Below, in pieces: positions 17,586 to 26,110 of a stretch of 64,000 nt of DNA. This DNA comes from UBA668 sp040081465. GTDB lineage: Bacteria > Actinomycetota > Acidimicrobiia > Acidimicrobiales > Ilumatobacteraceae. Position 1 is the first letter of the stretch. Every line of letters starts with the position of its first letter. The stretch lies in assembly GCA_040081465.1 (NCBI GenBank), contig JBEBGL010000005.1:1-64000 (forward strand), given 5' to 3'. Both the position numbers and the translations under genes were made by a program. Under the pieces are notes generated by a model that saw only the letters and a list, made by a program, of their open reading frames with translations, had not been told where the DNA came from and did not search any database.

Positions 17586-18377
17586 TTAGGGCGCGAGGGC
17601 GTCGAACAACTGCACGACGTTCGCCGTACCCACACCAACTCTGTGCCCGGTTCGCGAGATGAAACCCAGTTGCACTCCGCTCGCGGGGTCGTTCGCCGCG
17701 AAGAATTGCTCGTGCCCGTCGGCGTCGACGGCCACTTCAGTCAGCAAAGGTGCACCGCCGTCTACCAGGCACGAACGCGCGTAACCAGCGTCGAGTACTT
17801 CGATGGCCACGTGTTGCACGCCCGGCCCGCGCTGCGCCAAGTAACGCGCGACTGCGGGTGACGCGTCGGGGCCGACTAGGACAAATGTCACACCACCGAC
17901 TGCGACTGCGGCGACGCCTGGCCGGGGGTCCGCGAGTGTCACCTCGTGAAAACCAAAGCGATCGCGCATTGACGCGGTCGCGGCCGCGAGGTCTTGCACC
18001 GCTAGCACCACATGATCGACGCGACTCGCGACCGTGTCGAGACCACCCCGCCCACCCTCGGCGGCTTGCTTGTCGGGTGCCGGATCGCGACGCTTGCCGG
18101 CAACTTCGATGCGATGCGTCTCAGTCAACAACACTCGGAACAGTTGCTCGGCAAAGTCGGGGTCGACGCCAGCCTGAATTGCTTGGTGGCGTCGGGAAGT
18201 GACTACATCGCGAACTCGATCGGGCTGAATGACCGGGGCATCGAAGCCCTCCTTCACTGCAGCCACTTCTCGGCAGGCAGCGAGTCGTTCGGAGATGATG
18301 GCGATTAGAGCAGCATCGAGCTGATCGATGCGTGCACGCAATGCAGCGAGATTTGCTGTGGCCTCGTTAGATGTCAT
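17586..18377 (-). CDS. Chorismate mutase-like AroQ domain fused to a VOC/HPPD-like domain
   Basis: 263 aa in two parts. Residues about 8-95 are an all-helical AroQ-type domain (LAALRARIDQLDAALIAIIS, ERLAACREVAAVK). By eye against E. coli chorismate mutase, Arg14 or Arg16, Arg31, Lys42 and Arg54 are kept, but the positions of Asp48 and Glu52 read Gln51 and Val55, and Gln88 reads Glu or similar, so activity on chorismate is uncertain. Residues about 115-263 form one vicinal-oxygen-chelate module (VDHVVLAVQDL, GPGVQHVAIEV, QLGFISRTGHRVGVG) resembling half of 4-hydroxyphenylpyruvate dioxygenase; the usual third ligand Glu appears to be Gly. It overlaps the permease gene by four bases inside an ABC operon. 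Function unknown. Confidence 0.7.
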   Translation of the reverse strand: MTSNEATANLAALRARIDQLDAALIAIISERLAACREVAAVKEGFDAPVIQPDRVRDVVTSRRHQAIQAGVDPDFAEQLFRVLLTETHRIEVAGKRRDPAPDKQAAEGGRGGLDTVASRVDHVVLAVQDLAAATASMRDRFGFHEVTLADPRPGVAAVAVGGVTFVLVGPDASPAVARYLAQRGPGVQHVAIEVLDAGYARSCLVDGGAPLLTEVAVDADGHEQFFAANDPASGVQLGFISRTGHRVGVGTANVVQLFDALAP

Positions 18378-19141
18378 CTGGGCTCAGTTCTCTGCGCTGC
18401 GTGCCAATGCAACATCGTACGTTCGAGAATCGAGAGCAGTAAGAGCGCGCTGATGCCGATGACCGCCACCGAGAAGACCGATGCCCACAGACGATCGACC
18501 CCGTTGAAGTCGGCGGCAGCCTTACGACCGATCGCGCCGATTCCTTCGTTGGAGAGGTTGACACCCTCTACGTAGTACGCGATTGCAAGCGCGAGGCCAA
18601 CGCTGAATCGAGCAGTCGTGAACAGAGTCGGCGCTGCCGAAGGGAGGCGCACGCGGTACAGCACTTCCCGACGTGAAGCATCGACCGACGACATCAGTTC
18701 TAGCGTCGCGGACTCTACGTTGCGCATGCCGTCGACTGTTGCGAAGACGAATGCGGGTAGACAAACAAGCGTGACCATGAACAGTGCTGACGCGTCGCCT
18801 GAGTCCAACCACAACACCACTGTGCTGACGTAGGCAAGCCAAGGCACGACTTGAACGAGTACCAGGATTGGTTGCGTGGCGCGCTCGACAAAGCGGTTGC
18901 TGGCGAGCACGGAACCGACGACGATCGCAATAGCTAGCGCGAGCAGCAGGCCGATCATCGAGTGTTGCACCGTCACCCAGGCGGCATCGAGGTAGTCGCC
19001 CCGAAATCTCCACAAGTAACTCAGGGCGCCTGACGGGGCTCGCAGAACGAATTTGCGCACGTGGAAGGCGCGGACGAATCCCTCCCACGCAGCGAAGAAC
19101 AGGACGATTCCGACGAGCGGGGCAACTGCACGACGCTTCAC
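18374..19141 (-). CDS. ABC transporter permease, SsuC/TauC type
   Basis: 255 aa integral membrane protein of the binding-protein-dependent transport family, about six helices. The EAA-like cytoplasmic loop lies in ESATLELMSSVDASRREVLYRVRLPSAAP, which docks the ATPase. Start GTG 19141 gives the usual GTGA overlap with the ATPase stop; an ATG at 19183 would overlap that gene much further. It works with the ATPase at 19138 and the lipoprotein at 16399. Confidence 0.87.
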   Translation of the reverse strand: MKRRAVAPLVGIVLFFAAWEGFVRAFHVRKFVLRAPSGALSYLWRFRGDYLDAAWVTVQHSMIGLLLALAIAIVVGSVLASNRFVERATQPILVLVQVVPWLAYVSTVVLWLDSGDASALFMVTLVCLPAFVFATVDGMRNVESATLELMSSVDASRREVLYRVRLPSAAPTLFTTARFSVGLALAIAYYVEGVNLSNEGIGAIGRKAAADFNGVDRLWASVFSVAVIGISALLLLSILERTMLHWHAAQRTEPR

Positions 19142-19896
19142 GGCCTCATCGCCCCGAACAGACTGTGGCGCACCTCGGCGCACAACTCGACGAAACGCGG
19201 GTCGTCCTCGATGTCGCGGGAGCGAGGCCGACGAAGATCGATGGCGACGTCGGCGACGATTCTCGCTGGCCGAGGCGAGCAGACCAGCACGCGATCGCTG
19301 AGCGCAACGGCCTCGGCGATGTTGTGAGTCACGAACAGCACGGTGACGCCGCGACCCTCAACGAGTTGGTTCAGCAATACGCGCATCTCGGCGCGCGTGA
19401 TCTCGTCGAGGGCGGCGAACGGTTCGTCCATCACGAGCAGGGGAGCGTGCAATGCCAATGCGCGCACGAGCGCGACGCGTTGCTGCATGCCGCCCGACAA
19501 CTCGTGCGGATACGCCTCCATAAAGTCGCCAAGGCCGACCTCGCGTAACAGCTCGTTTGAGTTGGCAGCATCGGATGGGTTGGCCGCACGATTGACGTCG
19601 AGTAGTAGGTGTGCGTTCGAACGCACTGTCCGCCATGGCAGCAGCCCAGGCTGCTGGGGAACAAGGGCGACACGCTTGCGAGAGCGAGCGATCTCGGGCG
19701 CAGTACCGTCGACCTCGACCGACCCGGAACTTGCCCTTTCTAGGCCAGCGACGACTCGTACGAGGGTGGTCTTGCCGCAGCCAGACGGCCCGATGAAGCT
19801 GACGAACGAACCAGCCGCGATGTCGAGCGAGATGTCGTCAAGGACCTCAAGATCGCCGAACGCCTTGCTGAGGCCGTGGATCGTGACGTGACTCAT
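19138..19896 (-). CDS. ABC transporter ATP-binding protein, SsuB/TauB type
   Basis: 252 aa. Walker A GPSGCGKTTLVR near 41-52, Q-loop VPQQPGLLPWRTV, signature LSGGMQQRVALVRAL, Walker B LLVMDEPFAALD and H-loop FVTHNIAEAV: the nitrate/sulfonate/taurine importer class. First gene of the operon. The ATG at 19896 begins the conserved SHVTIHGLSKAFG and is preceded by TACACT eight bases upstream, so a leaderless promoter probably drives the operon. Confidence 0.92.
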   Translation of the reverse strand: MSHVTIHGLSKAFGDLEVLDDISLDIAAGSFVSFIGPSGCGKTTLVRVVAGLERASSGSVEVDGTAPEIARSRKRVALVPQQPGLLPWRTVRSNAHLLLDVNRAANPSDAANSNELLREVGLGDFMEAYPHELSGGMQQRVALVRALALHAPLLVMDEPFAALDEITRAEMRVLLNQLVEGRGVTVLFVTHNIAEAVALSDRVLVCSPRPARIVADVAIDLRRPRSRDIEDDPRFVELCAEVRHSLFGAMRP

Positions 19897-19966
19897 CGCC
19901 GCCGAGTGTACGGAGTCACCCGTTGAAGGATGACCCCGTAGCACTCGACCTCGAGACCTGCTGACT

Positions 19967-20614
19967 TCAGTCGGCTGTCTTCCACATGTTGAAGCTGGTC
20001 GCCAGGATCCAGATCGACCAGGTAATGAAGCCGATGCCGCCGGCAATCATCGGCAGGTCGCCGTCGCTCATCGTGCCCGTGGTCGACACCAAGAACAGCG
20101 CGGCCGGCACGAAGCCGAGATACGCATTCCACTTGGGTAGGAACCCCGAGCGCAACGCGAGCATGTTGGTGGCGAGCAGGTGTATGAACACGAACGCGCC
20201 CGCAAACGCCAGCGTTGCGCTGCCAAGCGTGAAATAGAATCTCGCGCCTTCCGGACCCATGTCGTCAACCCGCATCGCTACGGCCGACAGCATCACGGCC
20301 TGCCCTGCGAACAGGGCACCGCTGGACGCGAGCCCGAACAGCGACATCACCGACAACCGGTTTTGGTTGGTCTCGGCCTGCGCCATTCGACGCCAAAGAG
20401 ATCCGAACCACCACACCAGCAATATCACCGACAGGGCACCGAGGAAGCCTGCCGTGCGGATGCCGCTCTCCTTGTCGACGAACCACTCAAGGACCTCTTC
20501 GTTCGTGTCGTCCTTCATGGGGAGCTGCCCCATCACGATTGCCCCGACCACGTTGAGGATTACGAACCCCACGCCCCCGAGCGTTGCCCACTTTGCCCAC
20601 TTTTTGTCATCCAT
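19967..20614 (-). CDS. Six-helix membrane protein of unknown family
   Basis: 215 aa. After a basic MDDKKWAKW start there are six hydrophobic helices (about 9-31, 50-72, 85-110, 125-150, 160-180, 187-208) with short loops; no family recognised. An acidic loop (KDDTNEEVLEWF) lies between helices 1 and 2. The start is set by GAAAGGGGG seven bases before ATG; the frame is open for another 110 codons upstream but without membrane character. It lies 70 bases upstream of the ABC operon on the same strand, and a functional link is not shown. Confidence 0.7.
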   Translation of the reverse strand: MDDKKWAKWATLGGVGFVILNVVGAIVMGQLPMKDDTNEEVLEWFVDKESGIRTAGFLGALSVILLVWWFGSLWRRMAQAETNQNRLSVMSLFGLASSGALFAGQAVMLSAVAMRVDDMGPEGARFYFTLGSATLAFAGAFVFIHLLATNMLALRSGFLPKWNAYLGFVPAALFLVSTTGTMSDGDLPMIAGGIGFITWSIWILATSFNMWKTAD

Positions 20615-20788
20615 TTGATGACCCCCTTTCGGCCTCAAACAATAATCACGTCCCAAACGACCACTGGCGGATGTCCCGCACTCGACCGCTAGGATTGCCG
20701 GGTCCACTGGGGCCTTACCTCCGGTGCGATGCCAGCGGCTCCGCCGTTGGCGACCTCCACTCGGCCCTCGGGCACGGAAGGCATAGCA

Positions 20789-21058
20789 ATGACTAAGCAC
20801 GCAATGGATAAGACCGTCGTGATCGGCGCTCACAAGCTGAGCCCCACCGACACCGGCTCGCCCGAGGTGCAGATCGCGCTGCAAACCGCACGCATCAACC
20901 ACCTGACCGAGCACTTCAAGACGCACGTCAAGGATCACCACAGTCGTCAAGGTCTGCTGCGCCTGGTTGGCCAGCGCCGTCGCATGCTCGACTATGTGCG
21001 TGGCATCGACATCGAGCGCTACCGCGCGATTGTCCAGGCCAACGGCCTTCGTCGTTAA
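20789..21058 (+). CDS. rpsO: 30S ribosomal protein S15
   Basis: 89 aa, the normal S15 length. DTGSPEVQIALQTARINHLTEH and HHSRQGLLRLVGQRRRMLDYV are the S15 signatures contacting 16S rRNA helices 20-22. Start ATG 20789 is preceded by GGAAGG; an ORF extension to 20729 lacks S15 similarity. It begins the rpsO-pnp unit. The 175-base upstream gap may hold the promoter (TAGGAT near 20690) and a translational operator, neither certain. The stop codon lies inside a 14-bp tandem repeat. Confidence 0.97.
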   Translation: MTKHAMDKTVVIGAHKLSPTDTGSPEVQIALQTARINHLTEHFKTHVKDHHSRQGLLRLVGQRRRMLDYVRGIDIERYRAIVQANGLRR

Positions 21059-21101
21059 CTACCGGCCGTTAACTACCGGCCGTTAACTACCGGCCGTTAA
21101 C
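21053..21101 (+). repeat. 14-bp tandem repeat (3.5 copies) over the rpsO stop codon
   Basis: CGTTAACTACCGGC is repeated exactly at 21053, 21067 and 21081, with a half copy to 21101. The first copy supplies codon CGT plus TAA of rpsO. Each unit contains the palindrome GTTAAC. Confidence 0.95.
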
Positions 21102-21310
21102 ACCCCTTAAGTGCCCTGGGCTGGTAGCCTGGGAAAGACATATCAACCGAGCGGACTCTCTTGATCGGTTGTCAGTCGCGAGTGCCGAAGCTCCCCATAC
21201 CGTTCTAGAAACGGCAGGGTTGCAGCTGTCGGGATTGTCGACTGGGAACCGGCTTCCGCTCCAATAGCACCCGTTGTCGTTCGACGCGTGGTGTGTGAAA
21301 GGAGCTCGCC
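21102..21310 (+). other. rpsO-pnp intergenic leader, no gene
   Basis: About 209 bases without an ORF. Short hairpins are possible: CAACCGA...TCGGTTG within 21145-21172, and CCGTT/AACGG flanking CTAGA near 21201-21215. This is where a PNPase autoregulatory or RNase-cleaved leader stem would be expected; no riboswitch motif was recognised. A good AAAGGAG precedes pnp. Confidence 0.4.
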
Positions 21311-23809
21311 ATGGCTGACGCCATTCGAGTATCTGGTGCCATTACTGGTACCGAAAAGACCCTGTCCTTCGAGACGGGCAAGTTGGCTCAGCAAAGCCAA
21401 GGTGCCGTCGTCGCGAGTTTGGGACGGACCACTGTGTTGGCAACCGCCAATGCGGCCAAGGATGTTCGTCCGGGTACGGACTTCTTCCCGCTGACCATCG
21501 ACGTTGAAGAGCGTGCTTACGCCGCGGGCAAGATCCCCGGTTCGTTCTTCCGCCGCGAGGGTCGGCCAACCGAGGACGCAATCCTCACCTGCCGTCTCAC
21601 TGACCGCCCGCTTCGGCCAGCGTTCCCCGACGGCTTCCGCAACGAGACCCAAGTCGTGCTCACCATCATCGGTGCCGACATGGAGAACCCGCACGACGTG
21701 CTCGCGATCAACGCGGCTTCGGCTGCGCTGATGATCAGCGGCATTCCGTTCGACGGCCCGATCGGCGCTGTGCGCGTTGCGTGCACGCAGACCGGCGAGT
21801 GGATTCCGCACCCGACCTACGCAGAGGGTGTCGAAAGCACCTTCGAATTGGTCGTGGCCGGTCGTCAGCTCGACAGCGGCGACGTTGCGATCATGATGGT
21901 GGAAGCGGGCGGCACTGCCAAGAGCTTCAGCTACTACGCCGACGGTGCACCGAAGGTCGACGAAGCCGCTTTGGCTCGTGGGCTCGAGGCAAGCAAGCAG
22001 TGGATCAAGGACAGCATCAAGTTGCAGCGCCAACTCGTCGCCAGCGTGATCGCTACTAGCGGCCCGATCGTGCCGATGGAATACACCGTCTCGCTCGACT
22101 ACGCACCGGAAGTGTTCACTGCTGTTGAAGGCATCTGCACTCCGGCGATTTCGAAGGCGATTGCAATCGCAGGCAAGGCCGAGCGCAACGCTGCGACCGA
22201 CGCCGCGGCTGCCGACGCGATCGAGAAGTTGTGCGGCGAAGGCAGCGACCTCGCTGGCCGTGAGCGCGAAGTCAAAGAGGCAGTGCGCAGCCTGACCAAG
22301 AAGTTGGTCCGTAAGCGCATCGTCGAAGAAGGCAAGCGCATCGACGGTCGCGGCGTTCGCGACCTGCGTCCGATTTCCAGCGAAGTCGGCGTGCTGCCGA
22401 CAGCGCATGGCACCGGCTTGTTCCAGCGTGGCGAGACCCAAGTGATGAACGTCGTCACGATGGCAATGCCGCGTATGAATCAGTTGCTTGACACGCTCGG
22501 CCCGGAGACGCACAAGTACTTCTTGTTCCACTACAACATGGCTCCGTGGGCCAACGGTGAAACCGGTCGTGTGGGTACGCCCAAGCGTCGCGAGATCGGC
22601 CACGGTGCGCTCGCCGCTCGTGCGTTGCTTCCCGTGTTGCCGGCGATGGACGAGTTCAACTACACGCTTCGCCTCGTTGCTGAAGTGCTGGCCAGCAACG
22701 GCAGCACCAGCATGGGTGCGGTGTGCAGTGGTTCGCTCGCACTGATGGACGCCGGTGTTCCGGTGAAGGCATCGGTTGCCGGTATTGCGATGGGCCTCGT
22801 GTTTGCCGAAGGCAAGTACACGACCCTCACCGACATTCTCGGTGCCGAAGATGCGTTCGGCGACATGGACTTCAAGGTGGCCGGTACATCCGATGCCATC
22901 ACTGCGTTGCAGCTCGACACCAAGATTGACGGCATTCCCGCCGATGTCTTGGCCGCCGCGCTCAACCAGGCGAAGGAAGCCCGTCTGCAGATCCTCGCCA
23001 ACATGGATGCTTGCCTTGCGCAGGCTCGTCCGGAAGTGGCGGCGACTGCGCCGAAGATCACGACGCTGATCATTCCGATGGACAAGATCGGGGAGGTCAT
23101 CGGGCCTAAGGGCAAGGTCATCAACACGATCCAGCAAGAGACTGGTGCCGACATCGCCGTCGACGACGACGGTGCGCAAGGCATCGTCACCATTGGTGCT
23201 GTCGAGGCGTGGCGTATGGAAGAGGCACGGGCTCGCATTCAAGCGATCGTGTCGCCGCCGATGGCCGACGTTGGTGCGACCTATCAGGGCCGCGTGGTCA
23301 ACATCACCAAGTTCGGTGCCTTCATCAACATCCTTCCCGGCCGTGATGGTCTGCTGCATGTCAGCAAGCTCGGCAAGGGCAAGCGTGTGAACAACGTGGA
23401 AGACGTGCTCACTCTCGGTCAGGAGATCGAGGTCATTGTCGAAGAGATCGACGAAAAGGGCAAGGTCAGCTTGACCCCCGGTGAGTCGTGGAACCCGGTG
23501 ATCCCCGAAGGTGGTCCGAGCAGTGGCGGTGGTGGCGATCGTGATCGCGGCGACCGTCCGCCGCGTAACGATCGTGGCGATCGCGGTGGCAACCGCGGTG
23601 GTGGCGATCGCGAGCCTCGTCGTGAATCCAGTCGTGCAGCCGCACCTGCAGTTGAGGGAGCCGTAGCGGTGTCGTTCGACGATGCGTTCGATGCTCAACT
23701 AGCGGGCGATCTTGGCGATCTCGGTCCGGGTGGCGAAGCCGGTGGCAACAGCGGCGGCGGACGCGATCGCGGTGGCGACGCAGACAAGTCACGTCGCCGT
23801 CACCGGTGA
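21311..23809 (+). CDS. pnp: Polyribonucleotide nucleotidyltransferase (PNPase)
   Basis: 832 aa, longer than the E. coli enzyme because of a Gly/Asp/Arg-rich C-terminal tail (about 735-832). Two RNase PH domains (1-215 and about 330-560) flank the helical domain. LASNGSTSMGAVCSGSLALMDAGVP carries the second-core active site. A KH domain (about 590-650, IGEVIGPKGKVI) and an S1 domain (about 652-725, YQGRVVNITKFGAFINIL) follow. Degrades RNA 3' to 5' phosphorolytically. The RG/DR-rich tail may bind RNA or partners. Its stop overlaps the M16 peptidase start by four bases. Confidence 0.97.
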   Translation: MADAIRVSGAITGTEKTLSFETGKLAQQSQGAVVASLGRTTVLATANAAKDVRPGTDFFPLTIDVEERAYAAGKIPGSFFRREGRPTEDAILTCRLTDRPLRPAFPDGFRNETQVVLTIIGADMENPHDVLAINAASAALMISGIPFDGPIGAVRVACTQTGEWIPHPTYAEGVESTFELVVAGRQLDSGDVAIMMVEAGGTAKSFSYYADGAPKVDEAALARGLEASKQWIKDSIKLQRQLVASVIATSGPIVPMEYTVSLDYAPEVFTAVEGICTPAISKAIAIAGKAERNAATDAAAADAIEKLCGEGSDLAGREREVKEAVRSLTKKLVRKRIVEEGKRIDGRGVRDLRPISSEVGVLPTAHGTGLFQRGETQVMNVVTMAMPRMNQLLDTLGPETHKYFLFHYNMAPWANGETGRVGTPKRREIGHGALAARALLPVLPAMDEFNYTLRLVAEVLASNGSTSMGAVCSGSLALMDAGVPVKASVAGIAMGLVFAEGKYTTLTDILGAEDAFGDMDFKVAGTSDAITALQLDTKIDGIPADVLAAALNQAKEARLQILANMDACLAQARPEVAATAPKITTLIIPMDKIGEVIGPKGKVINTIQQETGADIAVDDDGAQGIVTIGAVEAWRMEEARARIQAIVSPPMADVGATYQGRVVNITKFGAFINILPGRDGLLHVSKLGKGKRVNNVEDVLTLGQEIEVIVEEIDEKGKVSLTPGESWNPVIPEGGPSSGGGGDRDRGDRPPRNDRGDRGGNRGGGDREPRRESSRAAAPAVEGAVAVSFDDAFDAQLAGDLGDLGPGGEAGGNSGGGRDRGGDADKSRRRHR

Positions 23810-25032
23810 CAGATCTTCGGATCACAACTCTTGACTCTGGCCTGACGGTGGCCACCGAACGCGTGCCTGGCGCGCTGTCGGTGGCTGCTGGGGTCTGGGT
23901 CGGTGTCGGGTCGCGAGACGAGCCGAGCGAGCTGAGTGGTGTCAGCCACTTTCTCGAGCACCTGCTGTTCAAGGGAACCGACACTCGTTCGGCGCAAGAT
24001 CTTGCGCGCGGTGTCGATCGCCGGGGTGGCGACTTCAATGCCTTCACCTCGAAGGAGTTCACGGCGTACTACTGCCGGCTGCCGGCACGCCATGGCGACT
24101 TCTGCATCGAGTTATTGGGCGACGTGTTGACGCGTCCTGCGTTGCGCGACGACGACGTCAATGGCGAGCGGCAAGTGATTCTCGAAGAGTTGGCGATGGA
24201 TGACGACACGCCCGACGATGTTGCGCATCGACGATTCGCGGCGGCGTTGTTTCACGATCACGCGCTTGGTCGCGATCCCGCGGGCGACCGCGAGCACGTG
24301 CAAGCGATCACGCCCGACAACGTTCGCTCGTTCTTCGGCGAGCACTACCGCGCCGAAGCGATGGTGGTTGCAACTGCCGGGCCGTTGTCGCACGACGAGA
24401 TGTTGGTGGGCATCGCGAAGGCGTTTAGCGGTGTCGCCGTAGGCGGCGCCCGACCTGCGCGAACTGCGCCGCCGCAACCGGGCGACGGCTCGCATCTCAG
24501 CGACGACACCGAGCAGGTGCACATCGTGATGGGTGGTCGCGGTTTGCAGCGCAGCGACCCGCGGCGCGAAGCGCTCGACGTTGTTAATCAAGTCCTCGGT
24601 GGCGGATTGTCCAGCAGATTGTTCGAAGAGATTCGCGAGCGTCGCGGCTTGGCGTATTCCGTCTACTCCGGTGTGTCGAGCTACGCGGACGCTGGCGTGT
24701 TCCAGTTGTACGCGGGCACACAACCCGAGCATCGCGACGAGGTCGCGTCCTTGATGCAGGGCGAGCTGGCGAAGCTGGTAGCCGATGGCATCACCGACGA
24801 AGAGCTCGACATCGCGACCGGCTACTTGACCGGAGCGTTCGAACTTGGCTTGGAAGACACTGGTGCGCGAATGGCGCGAACTGGAGGACAGCTGATTACC
24901 ACGGGCGCGGTTCGGCCGATTGCGGAACAGGTAGCGCTGTGGGCGGCGGTCGATCAACCGGCGACCCGCGCCGTCATTCGCGATGTGCTCGCGGCCGAAC
25001 CAATCGTCGTGACGGTCGGTCCGACCGCCTAG
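23806..25032 (+). CDS. M16 family zinc metallopeptidase (processing-peptidase-like)
   Basis: 408 aa, GTG start overlapping pnp. The inverted zinc motif HFLEH is at 48-52, with the third ligand Glu in the ERQVILEELAMDDD segment near 123-137. The second half (from about 220) is the inactive M16 domain with GLAYSVYSGVSSYADAGVFQ. The length matches single-ring PqqL/YmxG-like proteins that conserve this position after pnp in Gram-positive genomes; these may process signal or damaged peptides. No signal peptide. Confidence 0.93.
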   Translation: MTDLRITTLDSGLTVATERVPGALSVAAGVWVGVGSRDEPSELSGVSHFLEHLLFKGTDTRSAQDLARGVDRRGGDFNAFTSKEFTAYYCRLPARHGDFCIELLGDVLTRPALRDDDVNGERQVILEELAMDDDTPDDVAHRRFAAALFHDHALGRDPAGDREHVQAITPDNVRSFFGEHYRAEAMVVATAGPLSHDEMLVGIAKAFSGVAVGGARPARTAPPQPGDGSHLSDDTEQVHIVMGGRGLQRSDPRREALDVVNQVLGGGLSSRLFEEIRERRGLAYSVYSGVSSYADAGVFQLYAGTQPEHRDEVASLMQGELAKLVADGITDEELDIATGYLTGAFELGLEDTGARMARTGGQLITTGAVRPIAEQVALWAAVDQPATRAVIRDVLAAEPIVVTVGPTA

Positions 25033-25036
25033 CGAC

Positions 25037-25064
25037 GGTTAGAAGTCGTTTGGGTTAGAAGTCG
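25037..25064. repeat. 12-bp direct repeat at a gene 3' end
   Basis: GGTTAGAAGTCG occurs at 25037-25048 and again at 25053-25064. The second copy holds the minus-strand stop of the 79-aa gene. Confidence 0.9.
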
Positions 25065-25294
25065 CCGAGCGAGGTGCCGGCGGCTTCCAGCGCCTTCAAC
25101 TCTTCGACGAGAGCGGTAATGCGGGCTTCGTCGTTGTTGAGGGTGCCTTGCGTGCGCTGGCGGTAAATGATGCGACCAATGTCGTCGAGCAGGTCGTCGG
25201 CTTTGCGAGCGTCCTTAACATCATCGACCTTGTCTTTCGCCGAACCGGCAAGTGCTTTGGTCTTGTCTTTGGCTTTGTCCAGAAAGCTGCTCAT
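25055..25294 (-). CDS. Small helical hypothetical protein
   Basis: 79 aa, charged and predicted fully helical: an N-terminal amphipathic Lys/Asp/Ala-rich repeat (KAKDKTKALAGSAKDKVDDVKDAR, 24 residues shown in outline only by its KxKDK/KDKV periodicity) then a second helix around ALVEELKALEAAG. Family not recognised; the N-terminus recalls CsbD/LEA-like stress proteins, weakly. It is divergent from dapB and convergent with the peptidase gene. ATG start with TAAAAC shortly upstream, no Shine-Dalgarno. Confidence 0.6.
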   Translation of the reverse strand: MSSFLDKAKDKTKALAGSAKDKVDDVKDARKADDLLDDIGRIIYRQRTQGTLNNDEARITALVEELKALEAAGTSLGDF

Positions 25295-25324
25295 AGATGA
25301 TGTTTTAGCGCATCGTAGAGCGGC

Positions 25325-25340
25325 TACGTTCATCGCCATG
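25325..25340 (+). promoter_or_regulatory. Leaderless-type -10 box of dapB
   Basis: TACGTT (25325-25330), seven bases, ATG 25338; no Shine-Dalgarno. Confidence 0.45.
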
Positions 25341-26108
25341 AGCCAGATCCGCGTGGGCGTTGTTGGTGCTGGCGGGCGCATGGGCTCGACGGTCTGCCTC
25401 GCGGTTTTGGCCGATAATGACCTGGAATTGGTGGCAGCGGTCGACCCGCACGCCGCCGGACGTTCGCCAGCCGGTCTTGACGTGCACCCCGAGCTGCGGG
25501 CACTGGCTGATGCCGAATGCCAAGTGGTCGTCGACTTCACGGTCGCCGCGGCTGCGCGCACAACGCTGCCCTGGCTGGCGATGCACGGCATGCACGCAGT
25601 TGTGGGCACGACAGGTTTCACCGACGAAGACTTCGCGACATTCCGCACCGCGTTCAGTGGCAGCAACTGCTTGATCGCAAGCAACTTTGCGATCAGCGCG
25701 GTGTTGATGATGCGCTTTGCCGAGTTGGCAGCACCGCACTTCGAGACCGCCGAGATCATCGAGTTGCATCACGACGGGAAGGTAGACGCGCCTTCGGGAA
25801 CAGCGATCGTGACTGCACAGCGCATGGCCGCGGCGTCAGCGGAATGGGCAGCCGATCCGACGACTCATGAAGCGATCGCGGGTGCGCGCGGAAGTACCGG
25901 TCCGGCAGGCATTCACGTTCACTCGGTGCGGATGCGCGGGATGGTCGCGCACCAAGAAGTAATTCTCGGGTCCGCAGGTCAGACACTCACGATCCGCCAA
26001 GACAGCTACGACCGAGCGAGCTACATGCCGGGCGTGGTGCTGGCCTGCAAGAAGATCGCAGATCACAAGGGCCTGACACTCGGCCTCGACACCTTCCTCG
26101 GTGTGTAG
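25338..26108 (+). CDS. dapB: 4-hydroxy-tetrahydrodipicolinate reductase
   Basis: 256 aa. DapB reduces HTPA to tetrahydrodipicolinate with NAD(P)H in lysine/diaminopimelate synthesis. GVVGAGGRMGS at 7-17 binds the nucleotide, VVGTTGFTDEDF gives the GTTG loop, and HHDGKVDAPSGTA near 145-157 carries the catalytic His and Lys. Start ATG 25338 is fixed by the Rossmann start. DapA, the preceding enzyme, is 7 kb downstream, split from dapB by unrelated genes, whereas many actinobacteria keep them close. Confidence 0.97.
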   Translation: MSQIRVGVVGAGGRMGSTVCLAVLADNDLELVAAVDPHAAGRSPAGLDVHPELRALADAECQVVVDFTVAAAARTTLPWLAMHGMHAVVGTTGFTDEDFATFRTAFSGSNCLIASNFAISAVLMMRFAELAAPHFETAEIIELHHDGKVDAPSGTAIVTAQRMAAASAEWAADPTTHEAIAGARGSTGPAGIHVHSVRMRGMVAHQEVILGSAGQTLTIRQDSYDRASYMPGVVLACKKIADHKGLTLGLDTFLGV

Positions 26109-26110
26109 TT

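Noticed and set aside
19897..19966. TPP or other riboswitch before the NMT1-type operon
   Set aside because: No conserved thi-box or other aptamer core is visible, and a leaderless -10 lies next to the start.
21053..21101. CRISPR-like array
   Set aside because: Units are directly abutting without spacers and only 14 bp; no cas genes.
21143..23698. 851-codon open frame on the minus strand opposite pnp
   Set aside because: Composition is His/Asp/Arg-rich with no domain; it is the codon-bias shadow of pnp, as are the long minus frames opposite nusA (8826-10280) and infB (11262-12239).
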